Below are positions 9,301 through 17,869 of a stretch of 64,000 bases of DNA, one piece after another (within the stretch, counting starts at the first letter, position 1; each line of letters begins with the position of its first letter). Position numbers and translations under genes: made by a program. The notes under the pieces are model-generated. The model was not told the DNA's origin. It searched no databases and worked only from the letters and a program-made list of their open reading frames with translations. This stretch comes from Bin5 sp022827195 (GTDB lineage Bacteria > Chloroflexota > Anaerolineae > Caldilineales > Caldilineaceae): positions 4,216,001-4,280,000 of the forward strand of contig OZ242331.1 in assembly GCA_965208275.1 (NCBI GenBank), given 5' to 3'.

Positions 9301-9708
9301 TCATGATCTCATGCGCTCTTCCTGCTCCTTGAGCTGGGGTGTCATGGCCTCGCCGAGGTCCTCCATCCCGTAGACGGGGCGGATCTCGATTTCGCTGGGG
9401 CCCGGCATCGGGTTGGGGCAGCGCCTGACCCACTCGACCGCCTCGTCCATGTCCTTCACCTGCCACAGCCAGTAGCCTGCGACCAGCTCGCTTGTCGCGG
9501 CAAAGGGGCCGTCGATGACGGTGCGGCTGGCGCCGTCGAATGCGACGCGCTTGCCATTGGAGGAGGGCTGAAGGCCCTCACCATCCAGCAGGACGCCGGC
9601 GTCGAAGAGCTCCTGGTTGTAGTTGCCCATCTCTTCGAAGAGCTCGGCGGAAGGCATGATGCCGGCTTCGCTGTCGTCGGTCGCTTTCACCAGTACCATG
9701 ACTCGCAT
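9301..9708 (-). CDS. YCII-related (DGPF) domain protein
   Basis: A 135-residue YCII-superfamily protein. It starts with the family's MRVMVLVKATDDSEAG strand, followed by the DGPFAATSELVAGYWL motif that gives the DGPF family its name and a C-terminal RPVYGMEDLG segment. The family has a ferredoxin-like fold and its members are often of unknown activity, sometimes linked to ECF sigma factors. No sigma factor is adjacent here. A gaggaaa ribosome site supports the start. Confidence 0.85.
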   Translation of the reverse strand: MRVMVLVKATDDSEAGIMPSAELFEEMGNYNQELFDAGVLLDGEGLQPSSNGKRVAFDGASRTVIDGPFAATSELVAGYWLWQVKDMDEAVEWVRRCPNPMPGPSEIEIRPVYGMEDLGEAMTPQLKEQEERMRS

Positions 9709-9825
9709 TTTCGTTTCCTCGCTTTCCCGGTAACCCCTTCAGCTTTGCAGGTGCGTCCCAGTATAGTACCAGACTTTGGCCGTTTGCGCGCAGCGGGAAT
9801 GGGCCGGTGGGGGCGTGTGCGCGGC

Positions 9826-10623
9826 TCAGAAGGCGACGTAGCCGCCGCAGACGGGGATGCACTGTCCGGTGACGTAGTCTGAGAGGTCGATGACGAGAAA
9901 TTCGACGACTTTGGCGCAGTCTTCGGGCATGCCGAGGCGGCCGAGCGGGATATCCTGCAGCAGCCGGTCGCGGATTGGCGGCCTGTTGCGGCCCTGGACG
10001 ACGGCGCGGGAGGAGAGCATGAAGCCGGGCGCGATGCAGTTGACGTGGATGTTGTGGGGGCCGAGTTCGGCGGCGAGGACGCGGGTGTATTGGATGACGC
10101 CGGCTTTGGCGACTTTGTAGGCCATGCCGCCGCCGTCACGCCCGCTCCAGAGGCCGGCCTGGGAGGCGACGTTGACGATCTTGCCGCTGCGCGCGGCCTG
10201 CATATGCGGCGCGGCGGCCTGGCAGCAGTAGATGGCGCCGGTGAGGTTGATGTCGAGGATGTAGCGGTAGTGGTCGGGCGGGGCGGTGGCGGCGGAATGG
10301 TTGGGCGGGGGATAGAGCATGCCGCCGGCGTTGTTGACGAGGATATCGAGCCGGCCGAAGGCATCTATGGTCTGCCGCAGCATGGCTTCGACCGCGGCCT
10401 TGTCGGAGACGTCGGCCTCGATTGCGAGGGCGCGGCGACCGAATGCCTCGACTTCGTCAGCGACGGTGGCGGCGGTGAGCGGTTCGTCGTACGCCCGGGC
10501 GGCGTCGAGGTCAACGTCGTTGATGACGACGTCGGCGCCCAGCTGCGCCAGGTGGAGCACGTAGGCACGGCCGAGCCCGCGCGCGCCGCCGGTAATGAGG
10601 GCGACTTTGTTGGCGAGTTTCAT
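9826..10623 (-). CDS. SDR family NAD(P)-dependent oxidoreductase
   Basis: A classical short-chain dehydrogenase of 265 residues starting MKLANKVALITGG. It has the cofactor motif TGGARGLG, the NNAG structural motif in DILVNNAGGM, and the catalytic Ser (NVASQAG) with the YxxxK pair (AYKVAKAG). The N-terminal acidic VVINDVDLDAA suggests NAD preference. I chose the ATG at 10623, preceded by aaaggagctccc, rather than the longer upstream frame. The substrate is unknown. Confidence 0.92.
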   Translation of the reverse strand: MKLANKVALITGGARGLGRAYVLHLAQLGADVVINDVDLDAARAYDEPLTAATVADEVEAFGRRALAIEADVSDKAAVEAMLRQTIDAFGRLDILVNNAGGMLYPPPNHSAATAPPDHYRYILDINLTGAIYCCQAAAPHMQAARSGKIVNVASQAGLWSGRDGGGMAYKVAKAGVIQYTRVLAAELGPHNIHVNCIAPGFMLSSRAVVQGRNRPPIRDRLLQDIPLGRLGMPEDCAKVVEFLVIDLSDYVTGQCIPVCGGYVAF

Positions 10624-10776
10624 GGGAGCTCCTTTGGATTGCGTGTTCCTTATGCAGATATCATGGTGGCGCAGGTGGGCGGGAAGGGCAAGCGCGCCGG
10701 TGGTACGGGGACGGCGTTTGGCGCGGGGTACGGCGGATGGGTAAGATAGGCTTGGAAAATACAAACTGAGTGAGGT

Positions 10777-10977
10777 ATGCCAAAGGTTAGAGAGGCCATT
10801 CGACTGATTGAACGGGACGGCTGGCGGTTAGTCCGTACTCGCGGCAGTCACCGGCAATATCGCCACGACATCAAACCCGGAACCGTCACCATTGCAGGCC
10901 AACCCAGCGCAGACGTACCGAAAGGGACCTGGCTGAGCATTTTGAAACAGGCAGGGCTGAGGGAGGGGAAGCGATGA
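10777..10977 (+). CDS. hicA: HicA-type mRNA interferase toxin
   Basis: A 66-residue HicA/YcfA toxin with a double-stranded-RNA-binding-like fold. The catalytic His lies in TRGSHRQYRH, and the rest (TVAGQPSADVPKG in slightly diverged form) follows the family pattern. HicA cleaves mRNA and tmRNA and is neutralised by HicB. The gene overlaps hicB by four bases (ATGA), so the two are translationally coupled. It appears intact, unlike the decayed hicB copies elsewhere in the window. Confidence 0.92.
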   Translation: MPKVREAIRLIERDGWRLVRTRGSHRQYRHDIKPGTVTIAGQPSADVPKGTWLSILKQAGLREGKR

Positions 10978-11294
10978 AGCTGAACTTTGCGGTCGTGTAC
11001 GAGCGGGCGCCGAGCAATTACGGCGCGTATGCGCCCGAACTGCCCGGTTGCATCGCAACGGGAGGGAGCTGGCAGGAGATCCAGACGATGATACGCGAAG
11101 CGATCGCGTTCCACGTCGAGGGTCTGATCGCAGACGGCGAAACGGTTCCCGAACCACAGATGTCGATTGGCGAGGCGATGGCCTACCATATTACGAATCT
11201 GGCCGAGTCTGGGGCATCGGTCCCTGACCTGGAAACAACCTTTGGAATGGTCGAGGTTGAGATTGATCGGCCCAAGGCGACGGAAGCGAGTTGA
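10974..11294 (+). CDS. hicB: HicB-type antitoxin
   Basis: A 106-residue HicB antitoxin. It has the degraded RNase-H-like N-terminal fold (MKLNFAVVYERA, YAPELPGCIATGGSW, MIREAIAFHVEGL) that binds HicA. The C-terminal extension (EPQMSIGEAMAYHI, TTFGMVEVEID) is not an obvious helix-turn-helix, so DNA binding for autoregulation is uncertain. It sits 3' of hicA with a four-base overlap; toxin first is the usual order for this family. Confidence 0.9.
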   Translation: MKLNFAVVYERAPSNYGAYAPELPGCIATGGSWQEIQTMIREAIAFHVEGLIADGETVPEPQMSIGEAMAYHITNLAESGASVPDLETTFGMVEVEIDRPKATEAS

Positions 11295-11379
11295 GCAAGG
11301 GCAGCGAGTTTCGATTTTGAAGAGTCGGGTGGATTCGCGGGCGAGTCGTCATTGAGCCAGTATCGGAAATCGTCGAGCC

Positions 11380-12957
11380 ATGCAGCATGAAACGATCGCC
11401 GTGCTGGACTACGGCAGCCAATATAGCCAGCTGATCTGCCGCCGGGTGCGGGAGGCGCACGTCTACGCCGAAATGATCCCGTGGGAGCGGGCGGCGGAAC
11501 GGCTGCCGCGGGTGAACCTGAAAGGGATCATACTTTCGGGGGGACCGGCGAGCGTGTATGAGGCGGGTGCGCCGACGCTGCCGGCGGCGGTGCTCGAGAG
11601 CGGGGTGCCGGTGCTGGGCATCTGCTACGGGCTGCAGCTGCTGGCGCACGCGCTGGGCGGCCATGTTGCGCCGAGCACGCTGCGCGAGTACGGCGCGGCG
11701 CAGATCGAGGTGACGCGGGAGAACGGCCTGTTCGCGGGACAGCCGCGCGAGCAGGATGTATGGATGAGCCACGGGGACCGGGTGGAGCGGCTGCCGGCGG
11801 GTTTTGCGACCGTGGCGCGCAGCGAAAATTCTCCGTGCGCGGCGGTTGCGGACGAGACGCGGGGGCTGTACGGGCTGCAGTTTCACCCGGAGGTTGTGCA
11901 TACGCCCAACGGCTTTGCCCTGCTGCGAAACTTCGTGCGCTCGATCTGCGGCTGTACGGGGGACTGGACAGCGGGCAACTTCATCCAGGAGTGCGTTGAC
12001 GAGATCCGGGCGCAGGTCGGGCCGGCGGACCGGGTGGTGTGCGGCCTGAGCGGCGGCGTGGACAGCGCGGTGGCGGCGACGCTTGTGCACCGGGCGATCG
12101 GGACGCGGCTGACCTGCATTTTCGTGGACCACGGGCTGCTGCGCGCGGGGGAGGCGGAGCAGGTGGTGGAGACGTTCGAGCGGCATCAGGGGATGCGGCT
12201 GGCCGCGGTCGACGCCAAGGAGGCCTTTCTGAGCGACCTGGAGGGCGTGACCGATCCGGAGGAGAAGCGCAAGCGGATCGGGGCGCGTTTTGTGCGCGTC
12301 TTCGAGGAGGAGACGGAGCGGTTGTTCGAGGAGAGCGGGGAATCCGATCGCGCGGCGGGCAAGGCGTACCTGACGCAGGGGACGCTCTACCCGGATGTGA
12401 TCGAGTCGGCCAGCCGCGACGGGTCGTCGAATGCGCGCACGATCAAGACGCATCACAATGTGGGCGGGCTGCCGGAGGACATGACGTTCGAGTTGATCGA
12501 GCCCCTGCGGATGCTGTTCAAAGACGAGGTGCGACACATCGGCGAAGAGCTGGGCTTGCCCGAGGAGATCGTGTGGCGGCACCCCTTCCCGGGGCCGGGG
12601 CTGGGCATCCGCATCCTCGGCGAGGTGACCTGGGAACGGCTGGAGATGCTGCGCGCGGCGGACCGTATCTTTCTCGAAGAGCTGCGGACGGCGGGCCTCT
12701 ACCGGGAGACGAGCCAGGTTTTCGCGGTGCTGCTGCCGGTGCAGACGGTCGGCGTGATGGGGGACGGTCGCACCTACGCCAACGTCATCGCGCTGCGCGC
12801 CGTCACCACCGACGACTTCATGACCGCCGACTGGGCGCAGCTGCCCTTTGAACTGCTGGCGCGGGTGAGCAGCCGGATTGTAAACGAGGTGGATGGGGTG
12901 AACCGGGTGGTATACGATATTTCGAGTAAGCCGCCGGCGACGATCGAGTGGGAGTAG
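11380..12957 (+). CDS. guaA: GMP synthase (glutamine-hydrolysing)
   Basis: A full-length 525-residue GMP synthetase, converting XMP to GMP with glutamine and ATP in purine biosynthesis. The N-terminal class I glutamine amidotransferase has its nucleophile Cys82 in GICYGLQLL and the His/Glu pair in LQFHPEV. The ATP-pyrophosphatase loop is GLSGGVDSAVAA near residue 223. The C-terminal dimerisation domain ends with the typical PPATIEWE. It starts at ATG 11380 and shows no anomaly. It is a housekeeping gene and a useful chromosomal anchor. Confidence 0.98.
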   Translation: MQHETIAVLDYGSQYSQLICRRVREAHVYAEMIPWERAAERLPRVNLKGIILSGGPASVYEAGAPTLPAAVLESGVPVLGICYGLQLLAHALGGHVAPSTLREYGAAQIEVTRENGLFAGQPREQDVWMSHGDRVERLPAGFATVARSENSPCAAVADETRGLYGLQFHPEVVHTPNGFALLRNFVRSICGCTGDWTAGNFIQECVDEIRAQVGPADRVVCGLSGGVDSAVAATLVHRAIGTRLTCIFVDHGLLRAGEAEQVVETFERHQGMRLAAVDAKEAFLSDLEGVTDPEEKRKRIGARFVRVFEEETERLFEESGESDRAAGKAYLTQGTLYPDVIESASRDGSSNARTIKTHHNVGGLPEDMTFELIEPLRMLFKDEVRHIGEELGLPEEIVWRHPFPGPGLGIRILGEVTWERLEMLRAADRIFLEELRTAGLYRETSQVFAVLLPVQTVGVMGDGRTYANVIALRAVTTDDFMTADWAQLPFELLARVSSRIVNEVDGVNRVVYDISSKPPATIEWE

Positions 12958-13036
12958 CGCCGAATCGTCCGGCTGCCGATGTCGGCGGACCGACAGTTGG
13001 CGAGCAGAAGCCTTTTGTCCATCGAGGTGGACAGTG

Positions 13037-13801
13037 ATGTCCATGATGCGCGCTTCCAAGATATGGGTTTGGGTAATGGCGGTTGCCGTAGCGCTTGTCG
13101 CGGTCTCCGCTTGCGACCGCCCGGAAACTTCAACCGACTACTTCGACCGGGGCGTTGCCAGATTGAAGGAAGGCAAATACAAAGGTGCCATCGCCGACTT
13201 TGATCAGGTCATCAATATACAGCCCAAATACACTGACGCCTACATCAATCGGGCTAGTGCCAAGAGCGGACTTGATCAATACGAGGAGGCGATCGCCGAC
13301 CTGGATCAAGTCATCCGCCTGCAGCCGGACCACGCCGACGCCTACTACAGTCGGGGCAACGCCAAGTACCAACTTGATCAACTCCAGGAAGCCATCGCTG
13401 ACTATGACCAGGCCATCCACCTGCAGCCCGACTTCTCCTCCGCTTATTACAATCGGGGCAACGCCAAGTACCGACTTGATCAACTCCAGGAGGCCATAGC
13501 GGACTTTGACCAAGCCATCCGTCTGCAGCCCGACTACTTCGCCGCTTATTACAGTCGGGGCGTTGTCAAACGCCACCTTAGTCTCTATCAAGAAGCCATA
13601 GCGGACTTTGACCAAGCCATCCGGTTGCAACCCGACTCCGCCGCCGCATACTCCAGCCGGGGCCTCGCCAAGTCCCTCCTTGGTCAATTCCAGGAAGGAA
13701 TCGCCGACATGAAAATCGCCCATGAATTGGCGCAAAAGGCAGGTGAAAGGGAACTCGCGGCCAGCCTTGAGCGGTTGATTGAAACACTGGAGCAGGAGTG
13801 A
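13037..13801 (+). CDS. TPR-repeat lipoprotein (first copy)
   Basis: The N-terminus is a lipoprotein signal (MRASKIWVWVMAV..., lipobox VSAC), so it should be lipid-anchored outside the membrane. Mature residues form about six tandem 34-residue TPR units of the AYYNRGNAKY ... QEAIADFDQAIRLQPD type, ending in a short charged helix (ERLIETLEQE). TPRs mediate protein binding. It starts at ATG 13037 with gaggtgg upstream. The block 13190-13360 is almost identical to 20230-20400 in the second TPR gene. The stop is followed directly by a truncated serine hydrolase, the same order as in the second copy. Confidence 0.85.
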   Translation: MSMMRASKIWVWVMAVAVALVAVSACDRPETSTDYFDRGVARLKEGKYKGAIADFDQVINIQPKYTDAYINRASAKSGLDQYEEAIADLDQVIRLQPDHADAYYSRGNAKYQLDQLQEAIADYDQAIHLQPDFSSAYYNRGNAKYRLDQLQEAIADFDQAIRLQPDYFAAYYSRGVVKRHLSLYQEAIADFDQAIRLQPDSAAAYSSRGLAKSLLGQFQEGIADMKIAHELAQKAGERELAASLERLIETLEQE

Positions 13802-13808
13802 TGATCGC

Positions 13809-14294
13809 TTGAAACAAACAAGCAAAATGGGCGGATTTCTGCGTTTCGCGCTTCCTCTCATCGCTTTCCTGTCGCTCTTTCCGCTCTATACGCGCTACAA
13901 GGCGGCGGCCGCACCGGTCCCACCGGGGGTCTACCTGGCAGGGCTGGATCTGAGCCGCTACAAGGAGCCGGCGGATATCGAATCGGTGCTGGCGGCAAAC
14001 CTGGGCCAGCCGATCGCGGTCTACTATGGCGAGACGCGCCTGGTGCTGCGCCCGCAGGAGGTGGACTTCCAGATCAACACGGCCGCGATGCTGGCGGAGG
14101 CGCAGCAGTACCTGGAAGGGCCGGAGTTTATCGAGATCGCGCTGCGCAAGCTGGCCGGGATCCCGCCGCGGCGCAGGGACATTGCGACGCGCTACAGCTA
14201 CGATGGGCAGAAGCTGGCGGAGTGGCTGGGGAAGGTGGGCGAGGAGCTGGATCATGCGCCGCAGCCGGGGCGGGCGCTGCCGCCGCAACCCTGA
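13809..14294 (+). pseudogene. Truncated N-terminal copy of the class A serine hydrolase
   Basis: This frame is nearly identical to the first ~160 residues of the intact hydrolase that starts at 20744; from 13800 to 14287 the DNA differs at roughly 15-20 positions by eye. It has the TM segment LALPLIAFLSLFPLYTRY-like and the PG_binding_4-like domain, then runs into a stop two codons after the homology ends. The breakpoint at 14288 joins an IS orfA start in reverse orientation. It lacks the whole beta-lactamase-fold domain and cannot have that activity. Confidence 0.85.
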
Positions 14295-14347
14295 ACTTGT
14301 GGGTTGCTGTGTGGCGAAGTAGTTTCTTGACCATCGTGCTGCCCCTC
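14288..14347 (-). mobile_element. IS3-family orfA 5' remnant at a breakpoint
   Basis: Read on the minus strand, the DNA gives gaggggcagcacg followed by an ATG and codons for MVKKLLRHTATHKFRV. This is the start of the same orfA that is complete at 38917-39210 (MVKKRRRHSAAYKLRI). Only this scrap remains. It abuts exactly the point where the truncated hydrolase copy stops matching its paralogue, so an IS insertion and deletion probably removed the rest of that gene. Confidence 0.75.
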
Positions 14348-14372
14348 TCAAATCCGTGCTCGGACGACAGAA

Positions 14373-15506
14373 TCAGGAGCCAGAGGCACAGAGACGCAAG
14401 CCGTGATAAGCGGAGGACAGACCTGGCGCGAATTCCAAGGTCTTATGCAGCCAAGGGACCGCTCGATGACATTCTTCCGGCTTCTTATATATATGGGACA
14501 ACCCCAGGGTCAAGGTGAACCGGGCATTGATGTCTCTTTCATCCATGCCTGCCAAGGCCTTTTCCAATGTTTCGGCCGCGCTCTCATAGTTGAGGCGGTG
14601 GTAGTAGGCCATGCCCAGGTGGGCCAGGACGACTGGGTTTTGAGGTTCCAACTCGGCCGCGCGGCGTAGAACTCGCAAGGCCTGTAGGTAGTCCTCTCTG
14701 GTCCATAGCGCCCAGCCGAGTGCGTCCAGGGCGTACGCCCGCTCGTCTATGGCGACTGCCTGCTCGTAGCTGGCGATGGCCGCATCCCATTTTTCGAGTT
14801 GAGCATATTGACGTCCCCTTTCGATGTAGAGATCGGCGCGCATTGGTGCCGCTTCGATAGCGCGGTTGATTGCCGTGATGGCTCGGTCGTAATCGTCCTG
14901 CAATTCGTAGAAGACCGCCAGGTTACGCAACGCGAGCACGTTTTCCGGATCGAGGGCCAGAGCCTCATCCAGGTACTCTTGTGCCAAGGCCCGGTTACTC
15001 ACATCAGTATAGATTTCGCCCAAGACTGCCAACACGTCCGGGTTGTCCGGATCAAGGTCCAGCGCTTCGAATGCGAAATTGCCGGCGGAGTCGTAACGAC
15101 CAAGCCAATCGAGAGCGCGCGCGTGAATCGTCAGCGCGGACACATTTTTGGGGTCGACCCGTACCGCTTTCTGCGAGAGCTGAAAAGCCTGCTCGACTTT
15201 GCGCGCCATTAGATGCAATTCCGCCAGCGTAACGAGCGGATAAGCGTTCTCAGGCTCCAATTCAGCCATCTTCTCCAGAGCAGCTTCCGCCTCAGCGAAA
15301 TTGCCGGCGGCCATGTGTAGTTCCGCCTTTGCCTGCCAGAATAGCGCGCTAGGCGTGGGCGTAGTCAGCGGTGGCGGCGGCTGTCTCACGAGCCAGCCCG
15401 GGCGTTGAAGGAACAGATAGACGGCTAGAAGCGCGGCCAGACCGCTCCAAATCAGACATCCGTTTCGCCGCCTCCGGCGCGGTCTGTATGTCCGGTCAAG
15501 GTCCAT
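14373..15506 (-). CDS. Membrane-anchored TPR protein
   Basis: A ~377-residue protein starting MDLDRTYRPRRRRRN: a basic cytoplasmic tail, one TM segment (CLIWSGLAALLAVYLFL), then a long tetratricopeptide array. Units include AEAALEKMAELEPENAYPL, YDSAGNFAFEALDLDPDNP and WDAAIASYEQAVAIDERAY. It is a different TPR family from the two lipoproteins nearby. No enzymatic motif is visible; it is likely a scaffold. The start at 15506 is preferred because the frame upstream of it reads into an IS end (15521 onward). It is wedged between two IS remnants, so it could be part of transferred DNA. Confidence 0.8.
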   Translation of the reverse strand: MDLDRTYRPRRRRRNGCLIWSGLAALLAVYLFLQRPGWLVRQPPPPLTTPTPSALFWQAKAELHMAAGNFAEAEAALEKMAELEPENAYPLVTLAELHLMARKVEQAFQLSQKAVRVDPKNVSALTIHARALDWLGRYDSAGNFAFEALDLDPDNPDVLAVLGEIYTDVSNRALAQEYLDEALALDPENVLALRNLAVFYELQDDYDRAITAINRAIEAAPMRADLYIERGRQYAQLEKWDAAIASYEQAVAIDERAYALDALGWALWTREDYLQALRVLRRAAELEPQNPVVLAHLGMAYYHRLNYESAAETLEKALAGMDERDINARFTLTLGLSHIYKKPEECHRAVPWLHKTLEFAPGLSSAYHGLRLCASGS

Positions 15507-15520
15507 GTCGTTTGACGATT

Positions 15521-15730
15521 GAAGTGGGCCCCAAAAGCTGGACCACAAGCTATGGTGTATTATGGAGCAATTCACCCAGCCTGTGGAAGGACAGCACTAT
15601 GGTCAAGAAACGGCGGCGGCACACGGCGGTCTACAAGCTTCGGATTGCGCTGCAAGAGGTTGAAGGCAGCAAGATGGTAAGTCAGTTGTCCAGGGAACAC
15701 GAGATTCACGCCAACATGATAGGGGCTTGA
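15521..15730 (+). mobile_element. IS3-family left end with truncated orfA
   Basis: The A-type IS end (tgggccccaaaagctggacc, repeated at several sites in the window) starts at about 15524. An ATG at 15599 follows and opens the orfA frame MVKKRRRHTAVYKLRI, with the helix-turn-helix SQLSREHEIHANMI. The frame stops at 15730, where the complete homologue continues with RAWKRQLLEDG. The DNA beyond belongs to a different IS family, so this is a nested or recombined remnant. Confidence 0.8.
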
Positions 15731-15747
15731 AAACGGCCACTATGGTA

Positions 15748-15981
15748 AGCCCCAATGGAATGGAGTCGTTCTGGAGCATGGTAGATTGTGGGTTCATGGG
15801 CATCTGTCACCACATGAGTCCTAAGCATCTCAATCGGTATCTTTGCGAGTTTCAGGATCGCCATAACACTCGGCCATTTGAAACAATTGACCAACTGGAG
15901 AACATGGTTCGTAGCATGGATAGTAATCGGCTCCGTTATCTGGTTTTGATTGTAGGTGGCAAGGCGTACCCGCAGAGATGA
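15748..15981 (+). pseudogene. 3' fragment of an IS1595-family (ISXO2-like) transposase
   Basis: The frame encodes NGMESFWSMVDCGFMG, HHMSPKHLNRYLCEF, RHNTRPFETIDQ and NRLRYLVL. These are the C-terminal signatures of ISXO2-like DDE transposases, in which the Glu of the DDE/N triad lies in the ESFWS segment. About 75 residues remain of ~300. It is fused directly behind the truncated IS3 orfA, so neither element can transpose alone. Confidence 0.8.
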
Positions 15982-16087
15982 TGTAATCTCGAAACTGAGA
16001 GAGATAATGAAGGCGTGCCGGTTTCTGAAGTCTTTAGTGGCAACTGATTGTGCTTTGAGAGTCTTGCCGTAATCCATAGAAGCAGAA

Positions 16088-16112
16088 CGCCACAGGTGGC
16101 ATGCCTGTGGCG
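16088..16112 (+). terminator. Rho-independent terminator
   Basis: A perfect 9-bp stem (cgccacagg / cctgtggcg) with a 7-nt loop is followed by gttttgttt. It lies about 110 bp after the IS1595 transposase fragment and is probably the original terminator of that transposase or of a lost neighbour. Confidence 0.7.
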
Positions 16113-16145
16113 GTTTTGTTTCGATTTGGTCAGACTTTGGATGTT

Positions 16146-16430
16146 CTATCTGAGAGAACGAACGGCCCAGTTGTAATTCGGATCGGCGCAGGCACTCATG
16201 TAATCAATCAAGAGAAATGTGCCACTGGCAGTCTTGACAATCCTGTGAACCTCACTCCCAGACACCCAAACCTTTTCTTTCATTCCATCATCTACTCCTA
16301 CGACAATGCAATACGGATCGCCGCCAAGTGGTTCTTTTCTGGATTGGAATGTTTTGTTCACGACAGTTATTATCATGAATGAGAATGCGGCCAATGCTAC
16401 GAAAACAGATAGAATTATTCTTTTTCTCAT
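16146..16430 (-). CDS. Small exported or membrane-anchored hypothetical protein
   Basis: A 94-residue frame starting MRKRIILSVFVALAAF, a plausible signal anchor, followed by a soluble tail with PYCIVVGVDDGMKEKVWVSG and SGTFLLIDYM. No known family. The base composition is clearly more A+T-rich than the flanking housekeeping genes, as expected for transferred DNA. No strong ribosome site is seen, and the gene sits among IS debris, so it may not be expressed. Confidence 0.4.
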   Translation of the reverse strand: MRKRIILSVFVALAAFSFMIITVVNKTFQSRKEPLGGDPYCIVVGVDDGMKEKVWVSGSEVHRIVKTASGTFLLIDYMSACADPNYNWAVRSLR

Positions 16431-16507
16431 TTTGTGGGTCAGTTGTTCATCTGAGCCTAATTCGCATCTACGATATCATATTTTGTGATGTGCGGTCAAT
16501 CGGTTCT

Positions 16508-16555
16508 GAAGTGGGCCCCAAGAGCTGGACCAGTTGCCAAGGTGTCCGCTGGCGC
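16508..16555 (+). mobile_element. Isolated IS3-family A-type end
   Basis: Another copy of the gaagtgggccccaagagctg end lies at 16508, but only ~45 bp match before the sequence diverges. It faces the copy at 17021-17057 in the opposite orientation. The pair encloses ~550 bp of debris including the gene stub at 16626-16781. Confidence 0.65.
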
Positions 16556-16625
16556 GAAAACGGGTCACCTCATCCTCACTGCTGGCTAAGAAACGCCCTA
16601 CCCATCTACAACAGACTTTGCCTTT

Positions 16626-16781
16626 TCACTCCCCCAACTCCGGCAACTCCGGCAACCGTTCCGGAATCTTTACCGTCTCCAGGCTGACGGCGATTGCTTT
16701 GGCAATGAGGCGGAGGACGTGCTGGGGGTCGGCGGGGCGGTTGGGGTCGTTGTGGATGTCGCTGTGGGGGCCGTTTTGACG
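16626..16781 (-). pseudogene. 3' stub of an unidentified gene
   Basis: The minus strand holds ~50 sense codons ending in a TGA at 16626-16628, including HSDIHNDPNRPADPQHVL and LIAKAIAVSLETVKIPERLP. Composition and codon choice look like a real protein terminus, and it is bordered by IS ends. I do not recognise the family. The 5' part is missing: upstream the frame enters unrelated sequence near 16785. Confidence 0.5.
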
Positions 16782-16869
16782 CGACAAATGACTACAGTTG
16801 CGGTTGGCTCTGTCCTGGCACTGTGATCAACGGGCGGGCTGCCCTCATCAGGGCACGAAGTTATCTTCC

Positions 16870-17057
16870 ACTTGTGTGCGGCAGGTGAGAGTCTGGCTAA
16901 CCGTCTTGCTGCCTTCACGCGGTTTCAGGACAACCTGGAGCTTGCGGGCGGCCGTGTGCCGCCGCCGTTTGGTGATCAGCGGACCGCCCCTTTGCAGACT
17001 TGGTGAATTGCTCGATGATACACCTTAGCTTGTGGTCCAGTTTTTCGGGCCCACTTC
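16870..17057 (-). mobile_element. IS3-family remnant: A-type end plus orfA start
   Basis: Read from 17057 downward, an A-type end (gaagtgggcccgaaaaactg) is followed by the conserved ~75-bp leader and then orfA codons TKRRRHTAARKLQVVL and EGSKTVSQ. The orfA initiator has decayed. Homology is lost at about 16870. It is the same family as the element at 38843-39358. Confidence 0.75.
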
Positions 17058-17869
17058 ATCCATCATCCGCTTCGCTGTGAAGATGACGCCGATTGCATTC
17101 AGTTTCAGAAGCATCACTGCACGCCGCATGAACGTGGGAGCCGTCAGCGAAAACGCGCGATTCGCCTGCCCGCGCAACCGGCGGCTCAAGCACTCCTGTC
17201 TCCACAAGAGCCATCGACTACGCCAAATACCCCATGTAAGCAACTATGGCTAGGATGAACGATGAAACCAGCAGGAAGATGAACCCCTTCTTTAGGCTTG
17301 GCATCGCAATCATCTTCTACCAGAAACGTGAGGCAAAAGGCGACAGTTCACGGGCTATAACACTCTTGACGCAGGAGTGTCGACTCTTGTTCCAGTGAGT
17401 GTGAATGAAACGCACTACGAAGCGGAGAATCACTCCAGGCGTGTTCTACACTGAGTGGTATCCTGGAATGACCACAGGGATTCATTCCACCGACGCGATC
17501 TTATGGGTCCGGGCCCCCCGCCCAGCGCAACTGCTCCGCTTTTTGCCACCGTCATCATTCATTTGCAGAGTATCATCTACGCTTGGCGTAGGCGTCGCCG
17601 ATTCTTGGAATTCGATCTTCGACAGCCCTCCGCAACGCTTCATCGCCTCTACGCGCGTACGGGACAAGGGCCGGGTGCCTCCGGTCAGTCACCCGGCCAC
17701 GTTGAGTGCCCTATTGCGGCCGCGGTTGAACGGTTCAGGCGCGATTGGGGCGTTGCCAGACCGGAACTGCGGATTCCCAACGTTGCCAACCAGCACATTG
17801 TACACCTGTGCTATAATTGGCCCGGCACAGGAGGGGCCGGCCGTTGTGGAGAAGAGCGAATAGAGAGCG
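17058..17869. other. Intergenic debris without a convincing gene
   Basis: About 800 bp between an IS end and the phage-like genes. Open frames on both strands have irregular composition. A minus-strand frame (AFSLTAPTFMRRAVMLL, 17058-17243) may be a scrap of a lost gene, but no family is evident. The only signal I can support is the extended -10 element at 17807-17817. Confidence 0.4.
17807..17817 (+). promoter_or_regulatory. Extended -10 promoter element
   Basis: The string tgtgctataat contains an exact TATAAT preceded by TGn. It lies 53 bp upstream of the phage-like gene at 17870. No good -35 is present at 16-18 bp, which extended -10 promoters can do without. The identical 11-mer occurs at 55731-55741 in front of the M1 peptidase gene. 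Confidence 0.5.

Noticed and set aside
11191..13059. 622-codon minus-strand frame across guaA
   Set aside because: Arg/His/Gln-rich antisense of a conserved housekeeping gene; no family-like motif and no ribosome site.
13190..13700. Regularly spaced ~102-bp repeats that might suggest a CRISPR or tandem repeat array
   Set aside because: The period equals 34 codons and the frame encodes TPR units with codon-level variation; it is protein-coding repetition. The same applies to 20000-20700.
17405..17863. Plus-strand 152-codon frame upstream of the phage-like gene
   Set aside because: Composition changes along its length, there is no homology-like motif, and an overlapping frame of similar quality exists. 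Not supported as a gene.
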